Source: Candidatus Epilinea brevis (lineage in GTDB: Bacteria > Chloroflexota > Anaerolineae > Epilineales > Epilineaceae). Taken from it: a stretch of 64,000 nt of DNA. The notes under the pieces are model-generated. The model searched no databases, was not told where the DNA came from, and was given only the letters and a program-made list of their open reading frames with translations. Below are positions 1-8,517 of this stretch, in pieces. Position 1 is the stretch's first letter. Each line of letters opens with the position of its first letter. The stretch lies in contig JADJUE010000009.1 of the NCBI GenBank assembly GCA_016710785.1, forward strand, positions 248,001-312,000, given 5' to 3'. Made by a program: the position numbers and the translations under genes.

Positions 1-405
1 TGGCACGGTGTAGGGCCCGAAGTCCTCGGAGTCGAAGCGCGGGCTCCAAGGTTCCGGCAGCAGTCGGCCATCGATGGACACCCGTCCCTGCTGCAGGCGG
101 ACCGTCTCGCCCGGCAGGCCTACGACACGCTTGATGAAGTCCTGGCCTGGCTGGTCCGGAGCGTGGAAGACGATGACGTCGCCCCGTTCGGGCGGATGGT
201 TGCGGTAGGCCAACTTGCTGACCAGCAGCCATTGGCGGTCGACGAAGTTGGGTTCCATGCTGTCGCCTTCCACCACCGTGTTCTGAAGGCTGTACTGCAG
301 GGCGAGGAACAGGCCGACGGCCAGGACGGCGGCCTCCAGGATGTCCCGGACCAAGGTTCCGATGCGTTGACCCAGGCTGCGGGGGAGGGGATGTGGGGCG
401 GGCAT
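1..405 (-). CDS. lepB: Signal peptidase I, C-terminus cut by window edge
   Basis: Type I signal peptidase, a membrane-anchored Ser/Lys protease that removes signal peptides from exported proteins. From the ATG at 405 the first 135 codons are present. They show a membrane segment at about residues 22-40, the nucleophile motif GDSMEP (Ser49), and the general-base region FIKRVVGLPGE (Lys92). The C-terminal part lies beyond the left edge. It starts 10 bp downstream of the zinc-ribbon gene, so the two may be co-transcribed. A TATAAT lies 9 nt before the start and could give a second, almost leaderless transcript. Family assignment is secure. Confidence 0.95.
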   Translation of the reverse strand, partial: MPAPHPLPRSLGQRIGTLVRDILEAAVLAVGLFLALQYSLQNTVVEGDSMEPNFVDRQWLLVSKLAYRNHPPERGDVIVFHAPDQPGQDFIKRVVGLPGETVRLQQGRVSIDGRLLPEPWSPRFDSEDFGPYTVP

Positions 406-414
406 GGGCGCGCG

Positions 415-420
415 ATTATA
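415..420 (-). promoter_or_regulatory. Possible -10 box just before lepB
   Basis: A perfect TATAAT on the minus strand overlaps the TAA stop of the upstream zinc-ribbon gene and ends 9 nt before the lepB ATG. No good -35 box is visible at the right spacing. It may be a secondary promoter or chance. Confidence 0.35.
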
Positions 421-748
421 CGGAAGGGCCATCGGTGGCGCCAGATTGCCCGACACCCGAATCGAGCGCCGCGATCAAGGGCGTCGTCGCCACGACGGGC
501 ATGGGGGGCAGGACCTGTCCGCAATAGGGGCAATGGCTGAAGCCCTGCTCCAGGACGCTGCTGTTGCAGCTGTAGCAGACGCGCAGCGGCGGTCCGTCGT
601 CCGGTGGTTCGGGGAGGAAGCCATAGCGCAGACGGGCCAGCTTCACCAGCGCGCGCATCACCAGATAGACCGGCGTCACCACGATGGCAAACATCAAGAT
701 GAGCTTGGCCAAGCCCCAGGCGGTCGCCAGATCCATGCTGCTGAGCAT
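416..748 (-). CDS. Small zinc-ribbon membrane protein
   Basis: Hypothetical 110-residue protein. One membrane segment (about residues 12-34) is followed by a cytoplasmic or exposed zinc ribbon with two CxxC knuckles (Cys58/Cys61 and Cys73/Cys76), then a low-complexity tail. ATG at 748 is used; a second in-frame ATG at 736 is equally possible. The gene lies directly upstream of lepB on the same strand. Zinc binding is inferred from the four cysteines. No function is known to me. Confidence 0.75.
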   Translation of the reverse strand: MLSSMDLATAWGLAKLILMFAIVVTPVYLVMRALVKLARLRYGFLPEPPDDGPPLRVCYSCNSSVLEQGFSHCPYCGQVLPPMPVVATTPLIAALDSGVGQSGATDGPSV

Positions 749-844
749 AGCCGCGACGGGCCGCTCAGCCAAGCCCGGCCAGGGCGGCCCGAAGGCCCGC
801 CGACCTTCAGGGCGGTCGCGATGAACCTGTGGCGCCCGCCCGGG

Positions 845-850
845 TATAAT
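845..850 (+). promoter_or_regulatory. -10 box for leaderless fhaA transcript
   Basis: Perfect TATAAT followed by exactly 6 nt and then the GTG start at 857. Transcription normally begins 6-7 nt after the -10 box, so the mRNA would start at the start codon. No Shine-Dalgarno sequence fits in the gap and the -35 region is weak. Confidence 0.55.
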
Positions 851-856
851 GGCCGG

Positions 857-1600
857 GTGAACGTCTTTCAGCGCTTTGAACGGTGGATGCACGAGCTCGT
901 CGAGGGCCGGATGATCAGCATGCTGGGTGGGCGCCTGCAGCCGGCGGATCTGGCGCGCCGCCTGGCGCAGCATATGGAGGACCAGCGGCGGATCTCGGCC
1001 GGCCGGGTGCTGGCGCCCAACAGCTTCCGTGTCTTCCTCAGCCCGTCGACCCTGGCCGGCTTCGGTAGCTTCGAGCAGGGCCTGGAGGATGAGCTGGCGA
1101 GCTTCCTCATCGCGCGCGCCGAGGAAGCGGGACTCAGCTTCGTCGGGCGTGTGCGGGTAACCCTGCTGGCCGACCCGGACCTGAAGGGCGACCGCTGCCG
1201 GATCGCCTCCGATCTGGTCGACCGCCGCGGGGTCATCATGGGTGACCCGGCGATGACCTCGCCCCTGAAGTCCGCCGACCTGGGCGAGGACGGTCCGCCG
1301 GCCATGGTCCTGGTGGTCGGCTCGCGATCCGTGCCCCTGGCACCTCGTCCCAGCCTGACCCTGGGCCGGGCCCTGGGCAACGACATCGTCATGGACGATC
1401 CTTCGGTGTCTCGCCGCCACGCCCTGCTCTCGCGGCGCGGGGGCAGTTGGCTGCTGGAGGATCAGGGCAGCACGCATGGCTGCTTCGTCAACGGCCGGCG
1501 GGTGCAGGCGGCGATGCTGCGTCCGGGAGACAACCTCCAGCTGGGCGGGGTCATGATGCGGCTGCAGCTGGTCGCCGACCTCGCCGGCAGCGGCGGCTAG
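857..1600 (+). CDS. fhaA: FhaA-like protein: DUF3662 plus FHA domain
   Basis: 247-residue cytoplasmic adaptor. The N-terminal DUF3662/FhaA_N domain covers about residues 3-110 (starts FQRFERWMHELVEGR). A C-terminal FHA domain at about 150-240 binds phosphothreonine and carries GRALGND, SRRH and GSTHGCFVNG. GTG at 857 is chosen because the conserved N-terminus begins there and upstream in-frame sequence is not family-like. In Actinobacteria and Chloroflexota, FhaA and FhaB sit beside ftsW/rodA and a PBP and link Ser/Thr phosphorylation to wall growth; the same order is seen here. No Ser/Thr kinase gene is in the window. Confidence 0.9.
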   Translation: MNVFQRFERWMHELVEGRMISMLGGRLQPADLARRLAQHMEDQRRISAGRVLAPNSFRVFLSPSTLAGFGSFEQGLEDELASFLIARAEEAGLSFVGRVRVTLLADPDLKGDRCRIASDLVDRRGVIMGDPAMTSPLKSADLGEDGPPAMVLVVGSRSVPLAPRPSLTLGRALGNDIVMDDPSVSRRHALLSRRGGSWLLEDQGSTHGCFVNGRRVQAAMLRPGDNLQLGGVMMRLQLVADLAGSGG

Positions 1601-1611
1601 CGGGACCGGCC

Positions 1612-2067
1612 GTGGATCCGCTCGAGGCCCAGCTGCTGCTGGTTCGCCTGCTCTTTCTGGCCCTGACCTATGGCTTCATCGCCGCGGTCGGCTTCGTGGT
1701 CTGGCGCGAGCTGGCGGCGCCCCGCGGCGGCGGTCGGCCGGCGGCGGACCCGCCCGGGCCGCGCCTCATCGTCATCGAGGGCGGGTCCAGTGACCGGGCG
1801 CCCGGTTCGGCCTTCGTCCTCAGCATCGTCACCGCCATCGGCCGCGACCTGGACAACCAGGTGGTGCTACAGGATGCCACTGTCTCCGGTCGCCATGCGG
1901 TCATTCATCACCGCGACGGCGCCTGGTGGGCGGAAGACCTGGGAAGCACCAACGGCACGCGGGTCAACGGCCGCGCCGCGGCGCCGCTGCGCCCCGAGCT
2001 GCTGCGCTCCGGCGACCTGATCCAGTTCGGCTCCGTTCGCCTGCGCCTGATCTCGCCGGATCTGTGA
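1612..2067 (+). CDS. fhaB: FhaB-like membrane-anchored FHA protein
   Basis: 151 residues: one N-terminal membrane segment (about 8-31), a short Gly/Pro/Arg linker and an FHA domain at about 55-150 with GRDLDNQVVL, SGRHA and GSTNGTRVNG. It probably reads phosphothreonine at the inner membrane face. GTG start at 1612, 11 bp after fhaA. Its stop codon overlaps the next start (GTGA at 2064-2067), which suggests translational coupling to ftsW/rodA. Confidence 0.88.
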   Translation: MDPLEAQLLLVRLLFLALTYGFIAAVGFVVWRELAAPRGGGRPAADPPGPRLIVIEGGSSDRAPGSAFVLSIVTAIGRDLDNQVVLQDATVSGRHAVIHHRDGAWWAEDLGSTNGTRVNGRAAAPLRPELLRSGDLIQFGSVRLRLISPDL

Positions 2068-3335
2068 ACCGACCACCGGCTTCGGGGATGCCGGGCCGCC
2101 CTTTGTTTGCCCTGCTGCTGCTGGCCTGGCTGCCGGCCTTGGCGGCCGCCGGCACGGGTTGGCTGTCGCAGGCGCCCTTCGGCACCGCGGCCTTGGTCGG
2201 GCTGGCGACCCTGGGACCGGCCTTTGCCCTGCTGGCGATCCTGGTCCGCCGTCGCCTGCGGATCGCCGATCCGCTGCTGCTGCCTCTGGCCTGCTTCCTG
2301 ATGAGCCTGGGGCTGGTGCTGCAGGCTCGGCTGGCCCCCGCGCTCTTCCCTCGCCACCTGTTCTGGTCGCTCGCCGGTGTGGCGGCCATCGGCGCCGGGG
2401 CCCTCCTGCCGGTGCCCTTGCGCCTCTTGTCGCGCTACCGCTACACCTGGGCCCTGTCCGCCCTGGCGCTGGTCGCCCTGACCCTGGTGGCGGGCAAGGA
2501 AGCCTCGCCCGGCGGCCCGCGCCTGTGGCTGGAGCTGGGCGGACTCTCCTTCCAGCCGGCTGAGCCCTTGAAGCTGGTCCTGGTGGTCTTTCTGGCTGGA
2601 TACCTGGAGGACAAGCAGGATCTGCTGGCGCGCGGCGATTGGAAGTTCGGGCCGCTGCGCCTGATCCCCTGGCCCTACCTGGCGCCGCTGGCGGTCATGC
2701 TCGGCAGTTCGCTGCTGCTGTTGGCCGTGCAGCGGGACCTCGGCGCCGCGCTGCTCCTCTACGGCATCGGTCTGAGCCTGCTCTATGTGGCCAGTTTGCG
2801 ATTCTCCTATGTGCTGCTGGGAACAGCCGCCTTCATCGCCGGGGCCGCCCAGCTGCATTCGCGGATGCCTGTCGCCCGCATCCGCCTCGCGATCTGGCTG
2901 GACCCCTGGTCGGACGCCCAAGGCTATGGCTACCAGCTGGTGCAGGCCCTGATGGCCGTGGCCGGCGGCGGCTTCCTCGGCAGCGGACTCGGTCTGGGGC
3001 AGCCGACGGTCATCCCGGCGGTGCATACCGACTTCGTTTTCGCCGCCATCGCCGAAGAGCTGGGGCTGGCGGGCGCCGCGGCGGTGGTCCTGGTCTATGC
3101 CATCCTCGGCCTTCGGGGCCTGCGCGGCGCCCTGCGAGCGACCGGCTTTGCCGCTTTGCTGGCCGCCGGTATCAGCATCGCCCTGACCCTGCAGGCCCTC
3201 ATCATCATGGGTGGGGTGATCAAGCTCATTCCGCTGACCGGCATCACGTTGCCCTTTCTGTCCTACGGCGGCACCTCGCTGATCACCAGCACCTTCATGC
3301 TGGGGCTCCTGTTACGGGCGGAGGCGGAACGATGA
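2064..3335 (+). CDS. FtsW/RodA/SpoVE-family peptidoglycan polymerase
   Basis: SEDS-family glycosyltransferase that polymerises glycan strands from lipid II together with a partner class B PBP. The 423 residues are highly hydrophobic with about ten or more membrane helices. Family signatures are visible: QRDLGAALLLYG, the AIAEELGLAGA loop, and PLTGITLPFLSYGG near the C-terminus. GTG at 2064 overlaps the fhaB stop; ATG at 2088 is an alternative. The 3' end overlaps the PBP start (ATGA, 3332-3335). FtsW cannot be told from RodA by sequence alone here. Confidence 0.93.
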   Translation: MNRPPASGMPGRPLFALLLLAWLPALAAAGTGWLSQAPFGTAALVGLATLGPAFALLAILVRRRLRIADPLLLPLACFLMSLGLVLQARLAPALFPRHLFWSLAGVAAIGAGALLPVPLRLLSRYRYTWALSALALVALTLVAGKEASPGGPRLWLELGGLSFQPAEPLKLVLVVFLAGYLEDKQDLLARGDWKFGPLRLIPWPYLAPLAVMLGSSLLLLAVQRDLGAALLLYGIGLSLLYVASLRFSYVLLGTAAFIAGAAQLHSRMPVARIRLAIWLDPWSDAQGYGYQLVQALMAVAGGGFLGSGLGLGQPTVIPAVHTDFVFAAIAEELGLAGAAAVVLVYAILGLRGLRGALRATGFAALLAAGISIALTLQALIIMGGVIKLIPLTGITLPFLSYGGTSLITSTFMLGLLLRAEAER

Positions 3336-4798
3336 GCCGCGAAGCCTTTCGGGCCGCCGTCCTGGGCCTGGCGCGCGCCTTCGTGGTGGCCCATGTGCTG
3401 CTGCTATTGACCCTGGGCTACTGGGGTGTGGTCCGCGCCCCGCGGCTGCTGCAACGCGGCGACAACGCCCGCTGGCAGGCCTTCGAACGCCGCATCGCCC
3501 GCGGCCGGATTCTGGACCGGCGGGGCCAGGTGCTGGCGGAAACGGTCACCGAGCAGCCGGAGCTGGCCACCCGCCGCTATCCGCATCCTTCCGCGGTGCA
3601 CGTGGTGGGCTACCAGGCCTGGCGTTACGGTGCCGGCCTGTCGGCCAGCTACGGGTCGGCCGGCGCCGAAGGCGCCTACGACGCGGCCTTGCGCGGTGAC
3701 CTGGGCCTGGGCCTGCGCGGCATGGCCGCGGCGCGGATCCTGCATCGACCGCAGCGGGGCCATGACCTGCTTCTGACGATCGACGCGGACCTGCAGGATC
3801 TGGCCGCGGCCCAGTTGGCCGATCGGGAGGGGGCTGTCGTGCTCCTGAACGTCAGCGACGGCGCCGTGCTGGCCATGGCCAGCCTGCCGGTCTTCGACCC
3901 CGCGGCCCTCGACCAGTCACCCCCCGATCCTGACGACCCCCGTTCGCCGCTGCTGAATCGGGCCACCCAGGGGCGCTACCCACCGGGTTCCATCTTCAAG
4001 GCGGTCACCTTGGCCGCGGCCTTGGAAGAGGGGCTGGCCGGCCTGGATGACCAGGTGACCGACGGCGATCGCGCCGAATGGCTGGGCGGTCTGGAGGTGG
4101 CCTGTGGCAACAACCCGCCCGGCGTCCTCGCCTTCTCGTTGGAGCAGGCCTTCGGTTGGAGCTGCAACCTGACCTTCGCCCGCCTGGGCCTGCAGCTCGG
4201 AAGCGAACGCTGGGCACGTCATGCCCTGGCCTTCGGCATCGCCGACGCGCCGCCCTTCCCGCTGCCCGTCGCGGCCGGCTCGGTGGGCACGGACGAGGCG
4301 CCGAGCGGCGCCGAGCTGGCGGGGGCGTCGTTCGGGCAGGGCCGCCTCCTGGTCACGCCCCTGCACATGGCCCTCCTGGCCGCGGCGGTCGCCGGAGACG
4401 GCATACTGCCCAAGCCCTACCTGCTGGCCGACGTACCCGGTGTGAACTGGCGGCGCCTGGCCGATGACCAGGGCGGTTGGCGACGGGCCTTGAGCCCGGG
4501 GGGCGCCGAGCAGCTGCGGCGGGCGATGGTCTGGGCGGCGGCCGAGGGCTGGGCCAGGCCGGCGCAGGATGCGGCAGGCCTGGCCCTGGGCGGCAAGACG
4601 GGCACGGCGCAGCTGGATGGAAACCAGGAGCCGCATGCCTGGTTCATCGGCTTCGCGCCTGCCGAGCGCCCCCGGGTGGCGGTGGCCGTGCTGCTGGTCA
4701 ACGGCGGTGAAGGGTCTCGGGAAGCGGCGCCGGTGGGCGGCCGCATGCTGGCCGCGGCGCTGCGGGCGCTCGACGGTCAGCCGGTGGCGGTCCGCTGA
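3332..4798 (+). CDS. pbpA: Class B penicillin-binding protein (PbpA/FtsI-type transpeptidase)
   Basis: 488-residue peptidoglycan transpeptidase. One N-terminal membrane anchor (about 10-32) is followed by a short dimerisation segment and the transpeptidase domain. All three active-site motifs are present: SIFK (Ser220-Lys223), SCN (Ser277-Asn279) and KTG (Lys422-Gly424). The length matches actinobacterial PbpA (about 490) rather than longer FtsI. ATG overlaps the ftsW/rodA stop, so it should be made in step with its SEDS partner. It is the last gene of the fhaA-fhaB-ftsW/rodA-pbpA run. Confidence 0.93.
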   Translation: MSREAFRAAVLGLARAFVVAHVLLLLTLGYWGVVRAPRLLQRGDNARWQAFERRIARGRILDRRGQVLAETVTEQPELATRRYPHPSAVHVVGYQAWRYGAGLSASYGSAGAEGAYDAALRGDLGLGLRGMAAARILHRPQRGHDLLLTIDADLQDLAAAQLADREGAVVLLNVSDGAVLAMASLPVFDPAALDQSPPDPDDPRSPLLNRATQGRYPPGSIFKAVTLAAALEEGLAGLDDQVTDGDRAEWLGGLEVACGNNPPGVLAFSLEQAFGWSCNLTFARLGLQLGSERWARHALAFGIADAPPFPLPVAAGSVGTDEAPSGAELAGASFGQGRLLVTPLHMALLAAAVAGDGILPKPYLLADVPGVNWRRLADDQGGWRRALSPGGAEQLRRAMVWAAAEGWARPAQDAAGLALGGKTGTAQLDGNQEPHAWFIGFAPAERPRVAVAVLLVNGGEGSREAAPVGGRMLAAALRALDGQPVAVR

Positions 4799-4892
4799 TC
4801 CAAGGAGCGACGGACGCGGCGACCGACGATCGGTCGATTCGCGCTCAAATGCAGAATTCGTGGCGGTGTAGCGCGCCGCCGTACCGTCCCGG

Positions 4893-5059
4893 AGGGACAT
4901 TCCAATGGTAGAGCCCGGGGCTGCTTTGCCCCCGGGCGATCGGGGCGGCGCGATTCTGTAGGGATTCTCGACCGTCGGACCATACACATAAGGTTTGCCA
5001 ACGGTATCATTCATTCCTGGGGCGTGCGGCGAACGCTACGGCAGGCTGACGAATGAACT
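4893..5059 (+). repeat. Dispersed 167-bp repeat, copy A, with hairpin
   Basis: Intergenic element whose second copy is at 62498-62666 in the same orientation. Shared blocks: GGGACAT at the left end; an 8-bp GC hairpin (4913-4920 with 4930-4937); GGCGGCGCG; TCTCGACCGTC; a 30-bp block at 4991-5020 with 29 identities; and CTGACGAATG at the right end. Between these blocks the copies differ by substitutions. It fills most of the pbpA-nucleotidyltransferase gap (4799-5072). Short reading frames across it are not convincing as genes. It could be a non-autonomous mobile element or a structured RNA. Confidence 0.8.
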
Positions 5060-5072
5060 CGTATTGCGGCCT

Positions 5073-6284
5073 TCACCGCGGACGCTGCCGCCAGCGGCGC
5101 AAGGCCCGGCGCAGCGTGAACCCTAGATGCCTGACGAACATGGCCACATGCCGCCCTTCGGCGGCCAGCTCCGGATAGCGGTCGGCCAACAGCTCCGGCG
5201 GCGGAAGCAAGATGCTGCGCCACACCGTCAGCAGTTCGGCGCGGTCCGCGGGCCAGATCCGAGGGATCTCCAGCAGGGGGCGCCTGGCAGCGTCGCGACC
5301 CGGCCAACTCAAGCCGTCGACGTCCTGGGTCGCCAGCCAGCCGCGCAGGTCGCCGCTCACGGCCGGCTCCAGGGCGGCCACCAACTGCCGCAAGGCCGGC
5401 GCCGGCGCCAGGCGGGCGGTCAAGGCCAGGCTGGGCCATAGGAAACGGGCGGCATGGCGGCGCGACCCGATCCCCCGCAACTGTTCCAGATCGTCGGCCT
5501 TGAGTTGATCGGCCAGCAGGGCGAGGTCCATGAGCTGCACCAGGCGCAAGCGCCGCTCCAACATCGCCACCGACGTGTGGGCCGCGAGGTGGGCCAGGGC
5601 AAGACCCCGCGTCAGGTGCTGCGCGGGCCGCAGCGGGGCGACCTCGGCGCTGAGGTCCAGCCGCAGACCGCGGAAGCCCTCGCCCAGCCAGGCATGCACT
5701 TCGACGGTCCGCGGGTTGTCCGGATGTTCGCCGCGCAGATCCACCACCCGATGGTCGGCGTTCAACCAGACGGCATGCTTCCAGCTGCGCTGCGCCGCGC
5801 GATAGCCCAGGCCTTGCAGCACCTCGGCTACTCCTGGCCAGAAGGTCTCAGGTACGAAGAGGTCCAGATCGGCTCGCGGACGGGCCGCGGGATCGGGGTA
5901 CAGTGACGCTTCGGTCAGCCAGCCGCCCTTCAGCCAGGCAAAGGGCAGCCCCTGCCGCAGCAGGGCCTTTTCCAGCGTCGCCTGCTCGGTGGCCAAACGC
6001 CGGCCGCGCGTCAGGGTGCGGTCGGCGGCATCCATCAGGCGGGCGAGGCCCTGGCTGACCAGCGCTTCGGCGGGGTCGGACTGGGCCTGGGCCGCCTCGA
6101 GCACCATGGCGGCCAGGCCATGGCCTTCGGCCAGGGTCGCCAGATCGCTCCAGGCCATCGGCGGCGGCGGTGCCGGCGGCCAGCGACGGGGATCGGGCTG
6201 CGCGGCAGCCCAGAGCCAGGACAACAAGGCGCGCCGCGCCGGACCATCGAGGACGGTGGGCGGATGGCGCGGCAGCTGGGTCAT
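5073..6284 (-). CDS. Nucleotidyltransferase-fold family protein (NTP_transf_5-like)
   Basis: 403 residues. The central part contains FAWLKGGWLTEASLYPDP followed by RADLDLFV, the arrangement of the uncharacterised NTP_transf_5 family (PF14907; minimal nucleotidyltransferase fold, D-x-D metal site). Such proteins are often near polysaccharide or peptide-modification genes; their substrates are mostly unknown. ATG at 6284 is preferred because upstream in-frame sequence overlaps the rpsD terminator. Transcription probably depends on read-through from rpsD or an internal promoter I cannot see. Confidence 0.75.
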   Translation of the reverse strand: MTQLPRHPPTVLDGPARRALLSWLWAAAQPDPRRWPPAPPPPMAWSDLATLAEGHGLAAMVLEAAQAQSDPAEALVSQGLARLMDAADRTLTRGRRLATEQATLEKALLRQGLPFAWLKGGWLTEASLYPDPAARPRADLDLFVPETFWPGVAEVLQGLGYRAAQRSWKHAVWLNADHRVVDLRGEHPDNPRTVEVHAWLGEGFRGLRLDLSAEVAPLRPAQHLTRGLALAHLAAHTSVAMLERRLRLVQLMDLALLADQLKADDLEQLRGIGSRRHAARFLWPSLALTARLAPAPALRQLVAALEPAVSGDLRGWLATQDVDGLSWPGRDAARRPLLEIPRIWPADRAELLTVWRSILLPPPELLADRYPELAAEGRHVAMFVRHLGFTLRRALRRWRQRPR

Positions 6285-6292
6285 CGGCAACG

Positions 6293-6325
6293 AAAAAGGG
6301 GCGCTCGCCAGCGGCGAACGCCCCT
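6293..6325 (-). terminator. Rho-independent terminator of rpsD
   Basis: On the minus strand a 13-bp stem (one G-T wobble) with a 3-nt loop is followed directly by TTTTT. It lies 28 bp past the rpsD stop and just before the nucleotidyltransferase start. Confidence 0.88.
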
Positions 6326-6352
6326 CCATGACCTGGTTTCAGACGAGAACGG

Positions 6353-6961
<609 letters not shown>

Positions 6962-7001
6962 GCGTTCTCTTTCCTTCTCAGGTCCGGAAGTCAACCCGGC
7001 G

Positions 7002-7010
7002 ATATTAGCA
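7002..7010 (-). promoter_or_regulatory. Extended -10 promoter of rpsD
   Basis: The minus strand reads TGCTAATAT (extended -10, TGn-TAATAT) about 40 nt before the rpsD ATG. A partial -35 (TTGCAC, 7025-7030) sits 17 bp upstream. Divergent der may use a TATTCT at 7049-7054 on the plus strand. Confidence 0.5.
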
Positions 7011-7121
7011 CGCAGAGCAGAGGCGTGCAAGCCCTGGGGCCTCAAGTGCTATTCTTAGCGTTCGCTCGTCTCCGGATGAGCCTGCAGACCCGCCCGAACA
7101 CGCACCTTCAGGAACGCTGCC

Positions 7122-8447
7122 ATGCCCCGCGCCCTACCTCTGGTCGCCTTGGTCGGACGGCCCAACGTGGGCAAGTCCACGCTCTTCAACCGCATCATCG
7201 GCGAACGGCGCGCCATTGTCGAGGACCGACCCGGAACCACCCGCGACCGGCATTACGGCCAGGCCGAGTGGAACGGCAAGGCTTTCAGCATCGTCGACAC
7301 CGGCGGCCTGGAGGTGGACGACCGCGGGCCTTTCTCCTCCCGCATCCGCAACCAGGTCGGCGTGGCCCTGGACGAAGCGGCGGTCATCGTCTTCGTCACC
7401 GACGCCATGACCGGGGTTACGGCCGATGATGAGGATGTCGCTCGGCTCCTTCGCCAGACCCAGAAGCCGGTGGTCCTGGCGGTGAGCAAGACCGAACGCA
7501 AGGAAAATCTGCAGGCCACGAGCGAGTTCTGGCAACTGGGGCTGGGTGAGCCCATCCCGGTATCCGGTATCCATGGTAGCGGTACCGGCGACCTCTTGGA
7601 CGCCGTGGCCGCCGCCCTCCCGAACCTGCTCGAGCTGCCGGAAGAGGACGACCGGCTCGGCGTGGCGGTGATTGGGAGGCCCAATGTGGGCAAGTCCAGC
7701 CTGCTCAACCGCCTGCTCGGCGAAGAGCGGATGATCGTCAGCGAGATTCCGGGTACGACGCGAGACGCCGTCGACACGGTCCTGCATTATCAAGGCGAAG
7801 AGATCGTGCTGATCGATACCGCGGGCATCCGGCGGCGCGGCAAGGTAGAGCCGGGCATCGAGAAGTACTCGGTACTTCGCGCGGACCGCGCGATCGAGCG
7901 CGCTGACGTGGTCGTGCTGGTGATCGACGCCGCCGACGGGGTCACCGCCCAGGACGCCCATATCGGCGGCCTGATCGCCGAGGCGGGCAAAGGGGCGATC
8001 ATCGCCGTCAACAAATGGGATCTGATCGACAAGGAGGCCGTGACCTTCGAGGACTACGTCAAACAGGTGCGCGGCGAACTCAAGTTCCTGGAGTTTGCGC
8101 CCGTGCTCACGCTGTCGGCGCTCACGGGTCAACGGGCGACCAAGGTCCTCGACCTGGCGCGGGAGGTGGACGCCGCGCGCAAGGTGCGCGTGCCCACCGG
8201 CGAACTGAACCGCTTCCTGCTGGAGCTGCAGGCCGGGCACAGCTTCAGCCGTCGCGGCCGCGAGCTGAAGTTCCGTTACGTCACACAGGTGGGCATCGAG
8301 CCACCCACCTTCATCTTCTTCGTCAACGAGCCTGAACTGGTCCACTTCGCCACGGAGCGCATGCTCATCAACCGGCTACGTGAGCGCTACGGCTTCGTCG
8401 GCACGCCGTTGAAGTTGGTGTTCCGTTCCAGCAGCCAGGAGAAGTGA
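7122..8447 (+). CDS. der: Ribosome-assembly GTPase Der (EngA)
   Basis: 441-residue tandem GTPase that acts in 50S subunit maturation. The two Era-like G domains each carry a P-loop (GRPNVGKST at residues 12-20; GRPNVGKSS near 185), PGTTRD switch motifs, DTGG/DTAG, and NKWD in the second domain. A KH-like domain closes the protein (about 355-441). The first domain has SKTE in place of NKxD, a variation also known for Der. Divergent from rpsD and convergent with mgtE. Confidence 0.97.
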   Translation: MPRALPLVALVGRPNVGKSTLFNRIIGERRAIVEDRPGTTRDRHYGQAEWNGKAFSIVDTGGLEVDDRGPFSSRIRNQVGVALDEAAVIVFVTDAMTGVTADDEDVARLLRQTQKPVVLAVSKTERKENLQATSEFWQLGLGEPIPVSGIHGSGTGDLLDAVAAALPNLLELPEEDDRLGVAVIGRPNVGKSSLLNRLLGEERMIVSEIPGTTRDAVDTVLHYQGEEIVLIDTAGIRRRGKVEPGIEKYSVLRADRAIERADVVVLVIDAADGVTAQDAHIGGLIAEAGKGAIIAVNKWDLIDKEAVTFEDYVKQVRGELKFLEFAPVLTLSALTGQRATKVLDLAREVDAARKVRVPTGELNRFLLELQAGHSFSRRGRELKFRYVTQVGIEPPTFIFFVNEPELVHFATERMLINRLRERYGFVGTPLKLVFRSSSQEK

Positions 8448-8517
8448 GGCGGCGGGAGCGAGGGTTCATCCGGCGCCCGGCGCCCGACTCCCCCCGGCTG
8501 CTGCCCTACGCGCGGCA

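Noticed and set aside
404..856. Upstream extension of the fhaA reading frame
   Set aside because: It overlaps the zinc-ribbon gene on the other strand and gives non-family sequence. The conserved N-terminus starts at 857.
4793..5014. Short peptide beginning MNDTVGKP on the minus strand, also seen at 62.6 kb
   Set aside because: The similarity comes from the dispersed repeat itself. Past the shared blocks the two frames diverge with no common protein pattern.
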